This document shows, piece by piece, positions 18,064-25,800 of a DNA stretch of 64,000 nucleotides. The translations under genes were made by a program, and so were the position numbers. Position 1 is the first letter of the stretch, and every line of letters starts with the position of its first letter. The notes beneath the pieces are model-generated. The model saw only the letters and a program-made list of their open reading frames with translations, ran no database searches and was not told the origin of the DNA. Origin of the DNA: Lutibacter flavus. GTDB lineage: Bacteria > Bacteroidota > Bacteroidia > Flavobacteriales > Flavobacteriaceae. Where the stretch lies: positions 310,001 through 374,000 of the forward strand of contig NZ_FZNX01000005.1 of assembly GCF_900188355.1 (NCBI RefSeq), written 5' to 3'.

Positions 18064-19161
18064 TTGACTGAATCCGATTTTATTTTATCCGAATATAACC
18101 TTTCAAATACTTCAAAAGGAAGTGTAACATGGAAAACGCCAAGTAATATTGCTTTGGTTAAATATTGGGGGAAGCAAGAGCCACAAATTCCAGAAAACAC
18201 CTCAATTAGTTTTACACTAGATGCTTGTTTTACGTTAACAACTTTAGAGTTTTCTAAAAAAGAAAATAATTCAAATGATTTCAATTTTGGAATCTATTTT
18301 GAAGGTAAAAAAAAGGACGATTTTAAACCAAAAATCAATAAATTTTTTGAAAGAATACAACAATATGTTCCGTTTTTAAAGGATTTTGAATTTGTAATAA
18401 AATCGCGAAATTCTTTTCCGCATAGTAGTGGAATTGCATCTTCAGCAAGTGGAATGAGTGCTTTAGCTTTGTGTATTATGAGCTTGGAAAGATCATTGGG
18501 TAAAGTTGAAATGAGTGATGACTATTTCAATAAAAAAGCATCGTTTTTAGCGCGTTTGGGTTCAGGAAGTGCATGTAGAAGTATAGAAGGAGAATTAATT
18601 GTTTGGGGAAACCATAAAGAAATTGACGGAAGTTCTAATTTATATGGTGTTAAATTTCCATATAAAATTCACGAAAACTTTAGGAATTACCACGATACTA
18701 TATTATTGGTTGATGAAGGTGTAAAACAGGTGTCAAGTACAATTGGGCACCAATTAATGCACAATCATCCATTTGCAAAACAACGTTTTAATCAGGCAAA
18801 CGATAATATTTCAATGATTTCCAAAGTGCTGCAAAGTGGAAATTTAAAGGAGTTTATTGCAATTGTTGAAAGTGAAGCTTTGAGTTTACATGCAATGATG
18901 ATGACCAGCAACCCTTATTTTATTTTAATGAAACCAAATACATTAAAAATAATTAATAAAATATGGGAGTTTAGGATCAATACTAAAAGTAATATTTGTT
19001 TTACGTTAGATGCTGGTGCAAATGTTCATGTCTTATTTCCAGAATCGGAAAAGGAACGTGTTAACAATTTTATAATAAACGAGTTAATTCAATATTGTCA
19101 AGAAAATCATTATATTTGCGATAGAATTGGACATGGGGCAAAACGATTATCCAATATTTAA
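18064..19161 (+). CDS. mvaD: Diphosphomevalonate decarboxylase
   Basis: ATP-dependent decarboxylation of mevalonate diphosphate to isopentenyl diphosphate. 365 residues from a TTG start, giving a family-like beginning (TESDFILSEYNL). Hallmarks: TPSNIALVKYWGK, the ATP loop PHSSGIASSASG, GSGSACRSIEGE and catalytic Asp316 in TLDAGANVHVLF. Four bases separate it from mevalonate kinase, so the two are translated from one message. It completes the pathway whose first committed enzyme is encoded at 7.1 kb. Confidence 0.95.
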   Translation: MTESDFILSEYNLSNTSKGSVTWKTPSNIALVKYWGKQEPQIPENTSISFTLDACFTLTTLEFSKKENNSNDFNFGIYFEGKKKDDFKPKINKFFERIQQYVPFLKDFEFVIKSRNSFPHSSGIASSASGMSALALCIMSLERSLGKVEMSDDYFNKKASFLARLGSGSACRSIEGELIVWGNHKEIDGSSNLYGVKFPYKIHENFRNYHDTILLVDEGVKQVSSTIGHQLMHNHPFAKQRFNQANDNISMISKVLQSGNLKEFIAIVESEALSLHAMMMTSNPYFILMKPNTLKIINKIWEFRINTKSNICFTLDAGANVHVLFPESEKERVNNFIINELIQYCQENHYICDRIGHGAKRLSNI

Positions 19162-19165
19162 ACAT

Positions 19166-20095
19166 ATGAAAGGACCGCTTTTTTACGCGAAAATTTTACT
19201 TTTTGGAGAGTATGGAATTATTAAGGATTCCAAAGGTTTGGCGATTCCGTACAATACATACCAAGGCGCTCTAAAAAAAACTGATGAACTATCAGAAGCT
19301 TCTCAAAAATCAAATGCTAATCTGCAACGCTTTTATAATTACTTAATTAACTTAGAAAATAAGGAATTAATTAATTTTAGATTTGCCGATTTTAAAACAG
19401 ATATTGACGCCGGAATGTATTTTGATTCAAGTATTCCTCAAGGATACGGAGTTGGAAGTTCAGGAGCATTAGTTGCATCTATTTACGATAAATATGCCAA
19501 CAATAAAATTACAGTGTTAGAAAATTTAACACGTGATAAATTGTTGAAATTAAAAGAAACATTTTCTTTAATGGAATCGTTTTTCCACGGGAAAAGTTCA
19601 GGTTTAGATCCGTTAAATTCATATTTAAGTTTACCAATTTTAATAAATTCAAAAGATAATTTAGAAGCTACAGGAATTCCTTCTCAAAAGAAAGGAAGAG
19701 GAGCGGTATTTTTATTGGATTCTGAAATTGTTGGAGAGACCGAGCCTATGATTAACATTTTTATGAACAAAATGAAAAATGAAGGTTTCAGAAAAATGTT
19801 AAATGAAGATTTTGCTAAATATACCGATGCCTGTATTGATGATTTTTTACACGGAAATGTAAAATCGTTGTTTGGAAACGTAAAACAACTTTCTAAAGTT
19901 GCGTTAGATAATTTTAAACCAATGATTCCGAAACCGTTTCATGCAATTTGGCAGAATGGGATTGACTCAAATGATTATTATTTGAAGTTATGTGGTTCTG
20001 GTGGTGGAGGTTATATATTAGGGTTTACTAAAAACTTCAAAAAAACTCAAGAAATTTTAAAAGACTATAAGCTAGAATTGGTTTATAGATTTTAA
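19166..20095 (+). CDS. Mevalonate kinase
   Basis: GHMP kinase that phosphorylates mevalonate. 309 residues from the ATG at 19166; upstream in-frame codons overlap the decarboxylase and are not needed. Features: YAKILLFGEYGI near the N-terminus, ATP loop GYGVGSSG (residues 93-100), ESFFHGKSSGLDPLNSYL and the C-terminal CGSGGGGYILGF. The HGxSSGxD motif is characteristic of mevalonate kinases, which separates it from the GYDIA kinase at 8.5 kb. Sits between the decarboxylase and a prenyltransferase, linking precursor supply to prenyl use. Confidence 0.92.
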   Translation: MKGPLFYAKILLFGEYGIIKDSKGLAIPYNTYQGALKKTDELSEASQKSNANLQRFYNYLINLENKELINFRFADFKTDIDAGMYFDSSIPQGYGVGSSGALVASIYDKYANNKITVLENLTRDKLLKLKETFSLMESFFHGKSSGLDPLNSYLSLPILINSKDNLEATGIPSQKKGRGAVFLLDSEIVGETEPMINIFMNKMKNEGFRKMLNEDFAKYTDACIDDFLHGNVKSLFGNVKQLSKVALDNFKPMIPKPFHAIWQNGIDSNDYYLKLCGSGGGGYILGFTKNFKKTQEILKDYKLELVYRF

Positions 20096-20149
20096 TAAAT
20101 TACAAAAATTGAAATAAAGTTTAATTGAATTAAATTTTATTGATTGCAA

Positions 20150-21079
20150 ATGGATTTACTAGAAATTTCAAAAAATAATTCTAAAAAAAACGTACCTCTT
20201 TATGTTAAAGTATTGAGTTTGTTTTCTGTAGTGCGTGGTTATAATATTTTATTAATTGTTATCGCCCAATATTTAGCATCCTTATTTATTTTTTCTCCTG
20301 AAAAATCCATAAGACTTGTGTTATTAGATTTACACCTATATTTTATAGTGCTGGCAACTATGTGTGTAATTGCATCAGGCTATATTATCAATAACTTTTA
20401 TGATTCCGACTCGGATAAAATTAATAAACCAATAAAATCTAAAATTGATGCAATTGTTAGTCAAAAAATAAAATTAAGAATTTACTTCTTACTAAATTTT
20501 TTAGGTTTTTGTTTTGGCTTTTTAGTTTCCTGGAGGGCGGCGTTGTTTTTTTCAGTATATATTTTTCTAATTTGGTTTTATTCTCATAAATTAAAAAAAT
20601 ACCCATTAGCGGGGCTTTTATCAGCTGCAATTTTAGCAATATTACCGTTTTTTGCCATTTTTGTTTATTTTAAAAACTTTTCTGAAATAATTTTCACGCA
20701 TGCAGCATTCTTGTTTTTTATATTATTAATAAGAGAACTGATTAAAGATTTAGAGAGGATAAAAGGGGATTTTGTCTTAAATTATCAAACTATTGCGGTA
20801 AAATATGGCGAGTATTTCACCAAAATATTAATTACTTTTTTAACTGTATTAACGTTAAATCCAATATATTTTTTATTAAAATATCCAGAGATTGGGGGTA
20901 TGAAATACTATTTTTATTTTAGTATATTAGTATTGATCTCATTTGTACTTTTCTTGTGGTTTAGTAAAAATAAACGTCAATATACAATTTTGCATATCAT
21001 ATTAAAACTGTTAATTTTGGCAGGTGTTTTTAGCTTGGCGTTAATAGATTACAATTTAATAATCAATAGATTAGTTTAA
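20150..21079 (+). CDS. UbiA-family prenyltransferase, (di)geranylgeranylglycerol-phosphate type
   Basis: 309-residue integral-membrane prenyltransferase with 8-9 hydrophobic helices. The first Asp-rich motif is NNFYDSDSD (residues 81-89, followed by KINKP); the second lies in RELIKDLERIKGD. Overall form matches the UbiA members of this phylum usually called geranylgeranylglycerol-phosphate geranylgeranyltransferase. It follows the mevalonate genes by 54 bases on the same strand, which fits a consumer of long prenyl diphosphates. The acceptor (glyceryl phosphate, quinone ring or other) cannot be read from the sequence. Confidence 0.85.
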   Translation: MDLLEISKNNSKKNVPLYVKVLSLFSVVRGYNILLIVIAQYLASLFIFSPEKSIRLVLLDLHLYFIVLATMCVIASGYIINNFYDSDSDKINKPIKSKIDAIVSQKIKLRIYFLLNFLGFCFGFLVSWRAALFFSVYIFLIWFYSHKLKKYPLAGLLSAAILAILPFFAIFVYFKNFSEIIFTHAAFLFFILLIRELIKDLERIKGDFVLNYQTIAVKYGEYFTKILITFLTVLTLNPIYFLLKYPEIGGMKYYFYFSILVLISFVLFLWFSKNKRQYTILHIILKLLILAGVFSLALIDYNLIINRLV

Positions 21080-21117
21080 AAAAAGCCTGAATTTCTTTTT
21101 TATCACAAGAATAAAAC

Positions 21118-21125
21118 TATTTTTG
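21118..21125 (+). promoter_or_regulatory. -7 box before rluB
   Basis: TATTTTTG matches TAnnTTTG and lies 15 bases before the ATG at 21141, so the message leader would be very short. Confidence 0.45.
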
Positions 21126-21140
21126 CAAAAAATTAAAATA

Positions 21141-22106
21141 ATGAATTCAAATAAAAACTCGTCGGGAGGACGACACCAAGGTAAAAAGAAACCTCAAAAA
21201 TCTTCAACTAGTAACTTCGAAGGCAAAAGAAATTTTTCAGATAGTTCAAAATCAAAATCGTTTAAAAGATCTTCAGATAAAGAAGAATCTAAAAAACCTC
21301 AAAGATTTGAGAAAAAGAGATTTGAAAGTGATAGAAAATTTTCAAAGACTTCAAAAGAAAAATCACAAGTAAAAGAATCTACTTCAAATCCTGAAATAGA
21401 TGGAATACGATTAAATAAATATATTTCAAATGCTGGAATTTGCTCTAGACGTGAAGCGGATGTTTATATTGCTGCTGGAAATGCAACTGTAAATGGAAAG
21501 ATAATTACAGAAATGGGGTATAAAGTTATGCCAACTGACGAAGTTAGATTTGATGGTTCTTCAATTTCTCCAGAAAAAAAGAGATATGTTTTACTAAATA
21601 AGCCAAAAAATTTCATTACCACTATGGATGATGATAGAGGGCGTAAAACAGTTATGGAATTGGTTGCAAATTCGTCTAAAGAACGTATTTATCCAGTTGG
21701 TAGATTGGACAGAAACACAACTGGTTTATTGTTATTTACTAATGATGGCGAATTGGCTAAGAAATTAACACATCCAAAGCATAATATTCAAAAGATTTAC
21801 CATGCTTCATTGGATAAGAAATTATCGAATAGTGATTTAAATAAAATTGCTGAAGGTTTTGTGTTAGATGAAAAAAGAGTTATTGTTGATGAGATTTCAT
21901 ATATAATGAATCAGCCAAAAAGTGAAGTAGGAGTTAAAATTCACTCTGGAAGAAATAGAATTGTTAGAAGGATATTTGAACATTTTGGATATAAGGTTGT
22001 GAAATTAGATCGAGTGATATTTGCAGGTCTCTCTAAAAAAGATTTACCAAGAGGCCATTGGCGACATTTAACAGAAATGGAATTGAATAATTTAAAAATG
22101 CTTTAA
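21141..22106 (+). CDS. rluB: 23S rRNA pseudouridine synthase, RluB/RsuA family
   Basis: Isomerises a uridine in rRNA; RluB-type enzymes act on 23S U2605. 321 residues: a basic, Ser/Lys/Arg-rich disordered tail (1-85), an S4 RNA-binding domain (GIRLNKYISNAGICSRREAD, about 88-145, quoted in part) and the catalytic domain with YPVGRLDRNTTGLLLFTNDG (catalytic Asp in GRLD). The ending HSGRNRIVRRIFEHFGY is typical of the RsuA/RluB group. The disordered tail is common in this phylum. A strong terminator follows, so it is a single-gene unit. Confidence 0.93.
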   Translation: MNSNKNSSGGRHQGKKKPQKSSTSNFEGKRNFSDSSKSKSFKRSSDKEESKKPQRFEKKRFESDRKFSKTSKEKSQVKESTSNPEIDGIRLNKYISNAGICSRREADVYIAAGNATVNGKIITEMGYKVMPTDEVRFDGSSISPEKKRYVLLNKPKNFITTMDDDRGRKTVMELVANSSKERIYPVGRLDRNTTGLLLFTNDGELAKKLTHPKHNIQKIYHASLDKKLSNSDLNKIAEGFVLDEKRVIVDEISYIMNQPKSEVGVKIHSGRNRIVRRIFEHFGYKVVKLDRVIFAGLSKKDLPRGHWRHLTEMELNNLKML

Positions 22107-22124
22107 GTAACTAAATTATAATCG

Positions 22125-22157
22125 AAAAAAAACCAAGAGAAATCTTGGTTTTTTTTG
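22125..22157 (+). terminator. Intrinsic terminator after rluB
   Basis: AACCAAGA/TCTTGGTT stem (22131-22138, 22143-22150) with a GAAA loop and a long T-run. Confidence 0.88.
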
Positions 22158-22289
22158 GCTAATAAAAAAAGTGTGTTAAATTTCGAAAAGTAATTTTTTG
22201 ATAAAAATATTTTTTTATATTTGAAAGTGTGAAATTGTATTTACATATTAAATAATAAATTTTTTAACGCCAATAATAACGTATTTGTT

Positions 22290-22586
22290 TTGAGAAGAAT
22301 AATAGTGGATTATAACAAGTTAACCCCGGAAATTTTAAACTTATTAGTAGAGAAATTTCCTGACGGATATGGAATTAGAGATGTAATTAAATTTACAAAT
22401 CCGAAAGGGAAGTATGTTGAGGCTGTAGAAGTATCAACGGAAGACACCATGTATCTTGTGAAAATTAGTGATGAATTAGTTGATAGTATGGAAAATTATG
22501 AAGAAGAAGAGGATATTACTATTAATGATGATTTGGATATCGATGTGGAAGGGGTTGATTTAGAAGGAGATAATGATGATGACTAA
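22290..22586 (+). CDS. Small acidic protein of unknown function (98 aa)
   Basis: Begins at a TTG (22290). The first 65 residues look folded (VDYNKLTPEILNLLVEKFPDGYG, quoted in part, then KYVEAVEVSTEDTMYLVKIS), and the tail from residue 70 is almost only Asp, Glu and hydrophobics. This arrangement is widespread in Bacteroidota and often labelled hypothetical or, without good reason, DNA primase. A TATATTTG box at 22216-22223 may be its promoter. It is bounded by two strong terminators, so it is a single-gene transcript. No function is assigned. Confidence 0.8.
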   Translation: MRRIIVDYNKLTPEILNLLVEKFPDGYGIRDVIKFTNPKGKYVEAVEVSTEDTMYLVKISDELVDSMENYEEEEDITINDDLDIDVEGVDLEGDNDDD

Positions 22587-22611
22587 TATTTAATTAATAA
22601 TATAATTAGTT

Positions 22612-22652
22612 AAAAAGCCCAATATTTAAAAGTTTAAATATTGGGCTTTTTA
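22612..22652. terminator. Bidirectional intrinsic terminator
   Basis: AAAAAGCCCAATATTTAAA pairs with TTTAAATATTGGGCTTTTT; it lies between the convergent acidic-protein gene and galT. Confidence 0.9.
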
Positions 22653-22670
22653 ATTTTACTTTACACTTTT

Positions 22671-23684
22671 TTATAAGTCTTTTAAACTATTTGCAGCTAT
22701 TTCTGCTGTTATATCGCGCTGAGGCATTCCAAACATTTCATAACCAACCATAAATTTTTTCACGGTTGCAGAACGAAGTAATGGAGGATAAAAACTCATA
22801 TGTAAATGCCATTCTGGGTACGATTTATCAGTTGGAGACTGATGAATTCCTGAAGAATATGGGAATGAAGTATTGAACAACTTATCATATTTTTGAGTTA
22901 CAATTTTTATTTGTTCAGCGTAATCACGTTTTTCAAGATCTGTTAAATGTCCAATGTGCTGAGTTTGTCTTTTTGGTGCAATTAACACTTCATATGGCCA
23001 AACAGCCCAAAAAGGAACCAAACTTACAAATGAATCATTTTCAAAAACAATTCTTTCATCAAGTTTAAGTTCTTGTTTTATATAATCTTCTAATAAACTT
23101 TTACCATTTTCAATAAAATATTCTTGTTGTTTAGTAGTTTTTTTTAAAACCTCATTAGGAATAGATTTTTGAGCCCAAATTTGACCGTGTGGATGTGGAT
23201 TGCTGCATCCCATTATAGCACCTTTATTTTCAAAAATTTGTACGTGATTAATAGAGTCATCATTACTCAATTCAAGATATTCTTTTTGCCAAACCTCTAT
23301 AACTTTTTCAATAGCAGAAATTTCCATATCTGGTAATGTTTCAGAATGATTTGGTGAAAAGCAAATTACTTTACAAATGCCTGTTTCAGTTTCAGCTTTT
23401 AATAAACCTTCATTATAATTTAAATTTGGACTATCCGACATCAAAGCGCCAAAATCATTTTTAAAAACATAGGTATTTTTGTAATTAGGATTCACCTCAC
23501 CATTCATTCGAGTATTATTGGCACACAAATAGCAATTTGGATCATAAGATATATTATTTTTTGGTGCAGAACTTTCTTGTTTGCCTTGCCAAGGTCTTTT
23601 TGTTCTATGCGGAGATACTAGGACCCATTCACCAGTTAATATGTTATATCTTCTGTGTGGTGTTGCATTAAAAATTTCATTCAT
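22671..23684 (-). CDS. galT: Galactose-1-phosphate uridylyltransferase
   Basis: Leloir-pathway enzyme that exchanges UDP-glucose and galactose 1-phosphate. 337 residues with the Zn/Cys region CYLCANNTRMNGE, the active-site NPHPHGQIW (nucleophilic His in HPH) and the C-terminal YPEWHLHMSFYPP. Length is normal for the family. It lies downstream of a Nudix-type regulator gene on the minus strand, with an 82-base gap that holds a -7 box and a 25-bp palindrome. galK and a galactose symporter lie across the divergent region, so the four genes form a galactose regulon; galE and galM are not in the window. Confidence 0.96.
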   Translation of the reverse strand: MNEIFNATPHRRYNILTGEWVLVSPHRTKRPWQGKQESSAPKNNISYDPNCYLCANNTRMNGEVNPNYKNTYVFKNDFGALMSDSPNLNYNEGLLKAETETGICKVICFSPNHSETLPDMEISAIEKVIEVWQKEYLELSNDDSINHVQIFENKGAIMGCSNPHPHGQIWAQKSIPNEVLKKTTKQQEYFIENGKSLLEDYIKQELKLDERIVFENDSFVSLVPFWAVWPYEVLIAPKRQTQHIGHLTDLEKRDYAEQIKIVTQKYDKLFNTSFPYSSGIHQSPTDKSYPEWHLHMSFYPPLLRSATVKKFMVGYEMFGMPQRDITAEIAANSLKDL

Positions 23685-23724
23685 TATATACTTCTTTGAG
23701 TTTTAATCTATCTAAATTAAAAGA

Positions 23725-23732
23725 CAAAGATA
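23725..23732 (-). promoter_or_regulatory. -7 box of the galT promoter
   Basis: On the minus strand this reads TATCTTTG (TAnnTTTG). No TTG lies at the -33 distance; the palindrome at 23744-23768 occupies that region instead. Confidence 0.5.
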
Positions 23733-23743
23733 TGTAATTTAAA

Positions 23744-23768
23744 AATAAATGTAAATATTACGTTTATT
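23744..23768. promoter_or_regulatory. Palindromic operator before galT
   Basis: 25-bp near-perfect palindrome with half-sites AATAAATGTAA and TTACGTTTATT around a 3-bp centre. It matches the site before galK (24591-24615) at 21 of 25 positions. Its last two bases overlap the stop codon of the regulator gene. Its centre is about 27 bases upstream of the galT -7 box, so it covers the -33 region. Confidence 0.7.
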
Positions 23769-24471
23769 AAATTTCAAAATTCACTCCTTTTGAAATTAGA
23801 GTTTCAAATTTATCCTTATTAAAACAGTATAAAAAAGCGCCCTTTTTTGACCCTGATTTATCCTTTTTTTCAGTTTTATTTAAAATATCCAAGGATAAAA
23901 TTTTCTTTCTAAAATTTCTTGAGTCAAGTTTTCGTTGATATATAGATTCGTAAAGAGATTGCAATTCCGGAATTGTGAAAAATTCTGGTAATAAATTAAA
24001 CCCAATTGGTTGATGTTTTGCCTTATTTCTTAATTGTTCAATTGCATCTTTAACCATTTTACCGTGGTCAAAAATCAAATCTGGTATTTCATCTAAATCA
24101 AACCAATGCGCATCATATTTTTCGACACTTTCAAGTTCAAATTCATGTACACTTGTTAAGCTGTAATAAGTTACGGAAATAACTCGTTGGGCAGGATCTC
24201 TTAAAACTTCGCCATAAGTTTTAAGCTGTTCTAAATAAATATCTTTCAACCCGGTTGTTTCAAATAGTATTTGTTTTGCACCATCATCAATGGATTGATT
24301 ATTTTTAATAAATGCGCCAATTAAAGACCAAGAGCCTTTAGCGGGTTCAACTTTTCTTTTAAAGAGTAAAAGTTTTAGTTTGTTGGATGTAAATCCAAAA
24401 ATAATGCAATCTACCGCAATTAAAATGTTTTGTTGTGTATTGTAAATATTTGCATTGTCAATTAATTTCAT
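23767..24471 (-). CDS. Nudix-related transcriptional regulator (NrtR/AraR-like), probable galactose regulator
   Basis: 234 residues. The N-terminal half (about 1-150) is a Nudix fold and the C-terminal half (about 160-234, including NFRKKILSLDILNKT) fits the winged helix of Nudix-related regulators. The Nudix box at residues 52-74 is degenerate: the canonical R-E-U-x-E-E positions read Lys66, Gln67, Phe70 and Glu71, so hydrolase activity is unlikely. It lies between galT and galK, and two matching palindromes stand at those two promoters. Known family members such as Bacteroides AraR bind DNA in response to a sugar; the ligand here is inferred to be galactose or a derivative. Confidence 0.85.
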   Translation of the reverse strand: MKLIDNANIYNTQQNILIAVDCIIFGFTSNKLKLLLFKRKVEPAKGSWSLIGAFIKNNQSIDDGAKQILFETTGLKDIYLEQLKTYGEVLRDPAQRVISVTYYSLTSVHEFELESVEKYDAHWFDLDEIPDLIFDHGKMVKDAIEQLRNKAKHQPIGFNLLPEFFTIPELQSLYESIYQRKLDSRNFRKKILSLDILNKTEKKDKSGSKKGAFLYCFNKDKFETLISKGVNFEI

Positions 24472-24519
24472 GGGAAGTTTAAATTCATTTTTTAATTAGC
24501 GATATAATATTTTTTAAAG

Positions 24520-24527
24520 CAAATGTA
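24520..24527 (-). promoter_or_regulatory. -7 box of the Nudix regulator gene
   Basis: On the minus strand this reads TACATTTG, 48 bases before the ATG at 24471. The 25-bp operator at 24591-24615 lies about 65 bases upstream of it. Confidence 0.45.
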
Positions 24528-24572
24528 CGAAACACCTGTAAATTAAATAGATTAGATTTATATAATAAAAAT

Positions 24573-24606
24573 TGTTTTAATATATAAAATTATAAAAGTA
24601 AATTTG
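24573..24606 (+). promoter_or_regulatory. galK promoter
   Basis: TTG at 24573-24575 and TAAATTTG at 24599-24606, spacer 23 bp. A start near 24613 supports the ATG at 24640. The -7 box is inside the operator at 24591-24615. Confidence 0.6.
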
Positions 24607-24615
24607 ACGTTTATT
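24591..24615. promoter_or_regulatory. Palindromic operator over the galK -7 box
   Basis: Half-sites TATAAAAGTAA and TGACGTTTATT, imperfect palindrome, 21 of 25 positions identical to the galT site. It covers the -7 box completely, a position expected for repression. Confidence 0.7.
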
Positions 24616-24639
24616 ATTCAAATTTTAAAATTAGTATCT

Positions 24640-25776
24640 ATGAGTGAGTTAAAAGGAAATTCAATTAAATATGATCTTATTATTGATTCTCCTGGTAGAA
24701 TCAATATTATTGGAGAACATACCGATTATAATAATGGATTTGTACTTCCAACTGCCATTGATAAAAAAATTGAATTTAAATTTCGTAAAAATGGAAGCGA
24801 AGATATTTGTAATGTTTATAGTGCAAATTTTAATACCAGTTTTTCTTTTAGTTTAAAAGATGTGAAACCAAGTGAACAGCAATGGGAGAATTACATTTTA
24901 GGTGTTATTAGCGGTATACAAGAGGTTAGTAATAAATTAGAAGGTTTTGATTGTGTTTTAGATAGTAATATTCCTGTAGGTTCAGGGATTAGTTCTTCTG
25001 CAGCATTGGAATGTGGCTTAGCTTTTGGCTTAAATGAATTGTTTGATTTAGGTTTGTCTAAAATTAAAATGGTTGAAATTGGACAAATGGCTGAGCATAA
25101 TTATGTAGGGACAAAATGCGGAATTATGGATCAGTTTGCTTCGGTTATGAGTAAAGAAGGTCATGTAATTTTATTGGATTGTCAATCTTTAGATTATGAG
25201 TATGTCCCAATACAAATTAAACCTTATAAAATATTATTGCTTAATACAAATGTTTCACATAATTTAGCGGACGGTGAATATAATAAGCGTAGAGCCATGT
25301 GTGAACAAGGAGTTACCATTATTCAAAAGAAATATCCCGAGGTAAAATCATTAAGAGATGTTTCTCCAATAATGTTGACTGAATTTAAGGATGAGCTTGA
25401 CGAAATTACTTTTAATAGATGTTCATATGTTGTAGATGAAAAAGAACGTGTTTTAAATACTGTTGAAGCTTTAAAAAATAATCAACTTAAAGTAATGGGA
25501 GGTAATATGTATGAAACACATGAAGGATTGTCAAAATTATATGAAGTTAGCTGTCCGGAATTAGATTTTTTGGTTGATTTTTCTAAAAAATACAATGAAG
25601 TAATTGGAGCGCGTATGATGGGTGGAGGATTTGGAGGTTGCACAATTAACATTATTCATGAAGATGCAGTTGAAGAATTTACAGCAGCTGCTAAAAAAGC
25701 TTATTTTGAGAAATTCAATATCAATTTAACCGCTTTTGAGGCCAATCCTAGTGAAGGGACATCAATAAGAAAATAA
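24640..25776 (+). CDS. galK: Galactokinase
   Basis: Phosphorylates galactose at C1. 378 residues from the ATG at 24640; an upstream in-frame TTG at 24604 overlaps the -7 box and was rejected. Family motifs are all present: PGRINIIGEHTDYNNGFVLP (galactokinase signature), PVGSGISSSAALE (ATP loop) and GARMMGGGFGGCTI near the C-terminus. It is followed at 24 bases by the galactose symporter gene, which makes galK-symporter one operon that diverges from the regulator-galT operon. Confidence 0.96.
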   Translation: MSELKGNSIKYDLIIDSPGRINIIGEHTDYNNGFVLPTAIDKKIEFKFRKNGSEDICNVYSANFNTSFSFSLKDVKPSEQQWENYILGVISGIQEVSNKLEGFDCVLDSNIPVGSGISSSAALECGLAFGLNELFDLGLSKIKMVEIGQMAEHNYVGTKCGIMDQFASVMSKEGHVILLDCQSLDYEYVPIQIKPYKILLLNTNVSHNLADGEYNKRRAMCEQGVTIIQKKYPEVKSLRDVSPIMLTEFKDELDEITFNRCSYVVDEKERVLNTVEALKNNQLKVMGGNMYETHEGLSKLYEVSCPELDFLVDFSKKYNEVIGARMMGGGFGGCTINIIHEDAVEEFTAAAKKAYFEKFNINLTAFEANPSEGTSIRK

Positions 25777-25800
25777 AATAACTAAACTATATATATAAAT

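Noticed and set aside
23767-24471. Annotation as an ordinary Nudix hydrolase
   Set aside because: Catalytic glutamates of the Nudix box are replaced and there is an extra C-terminal domain; context favours a regulator.
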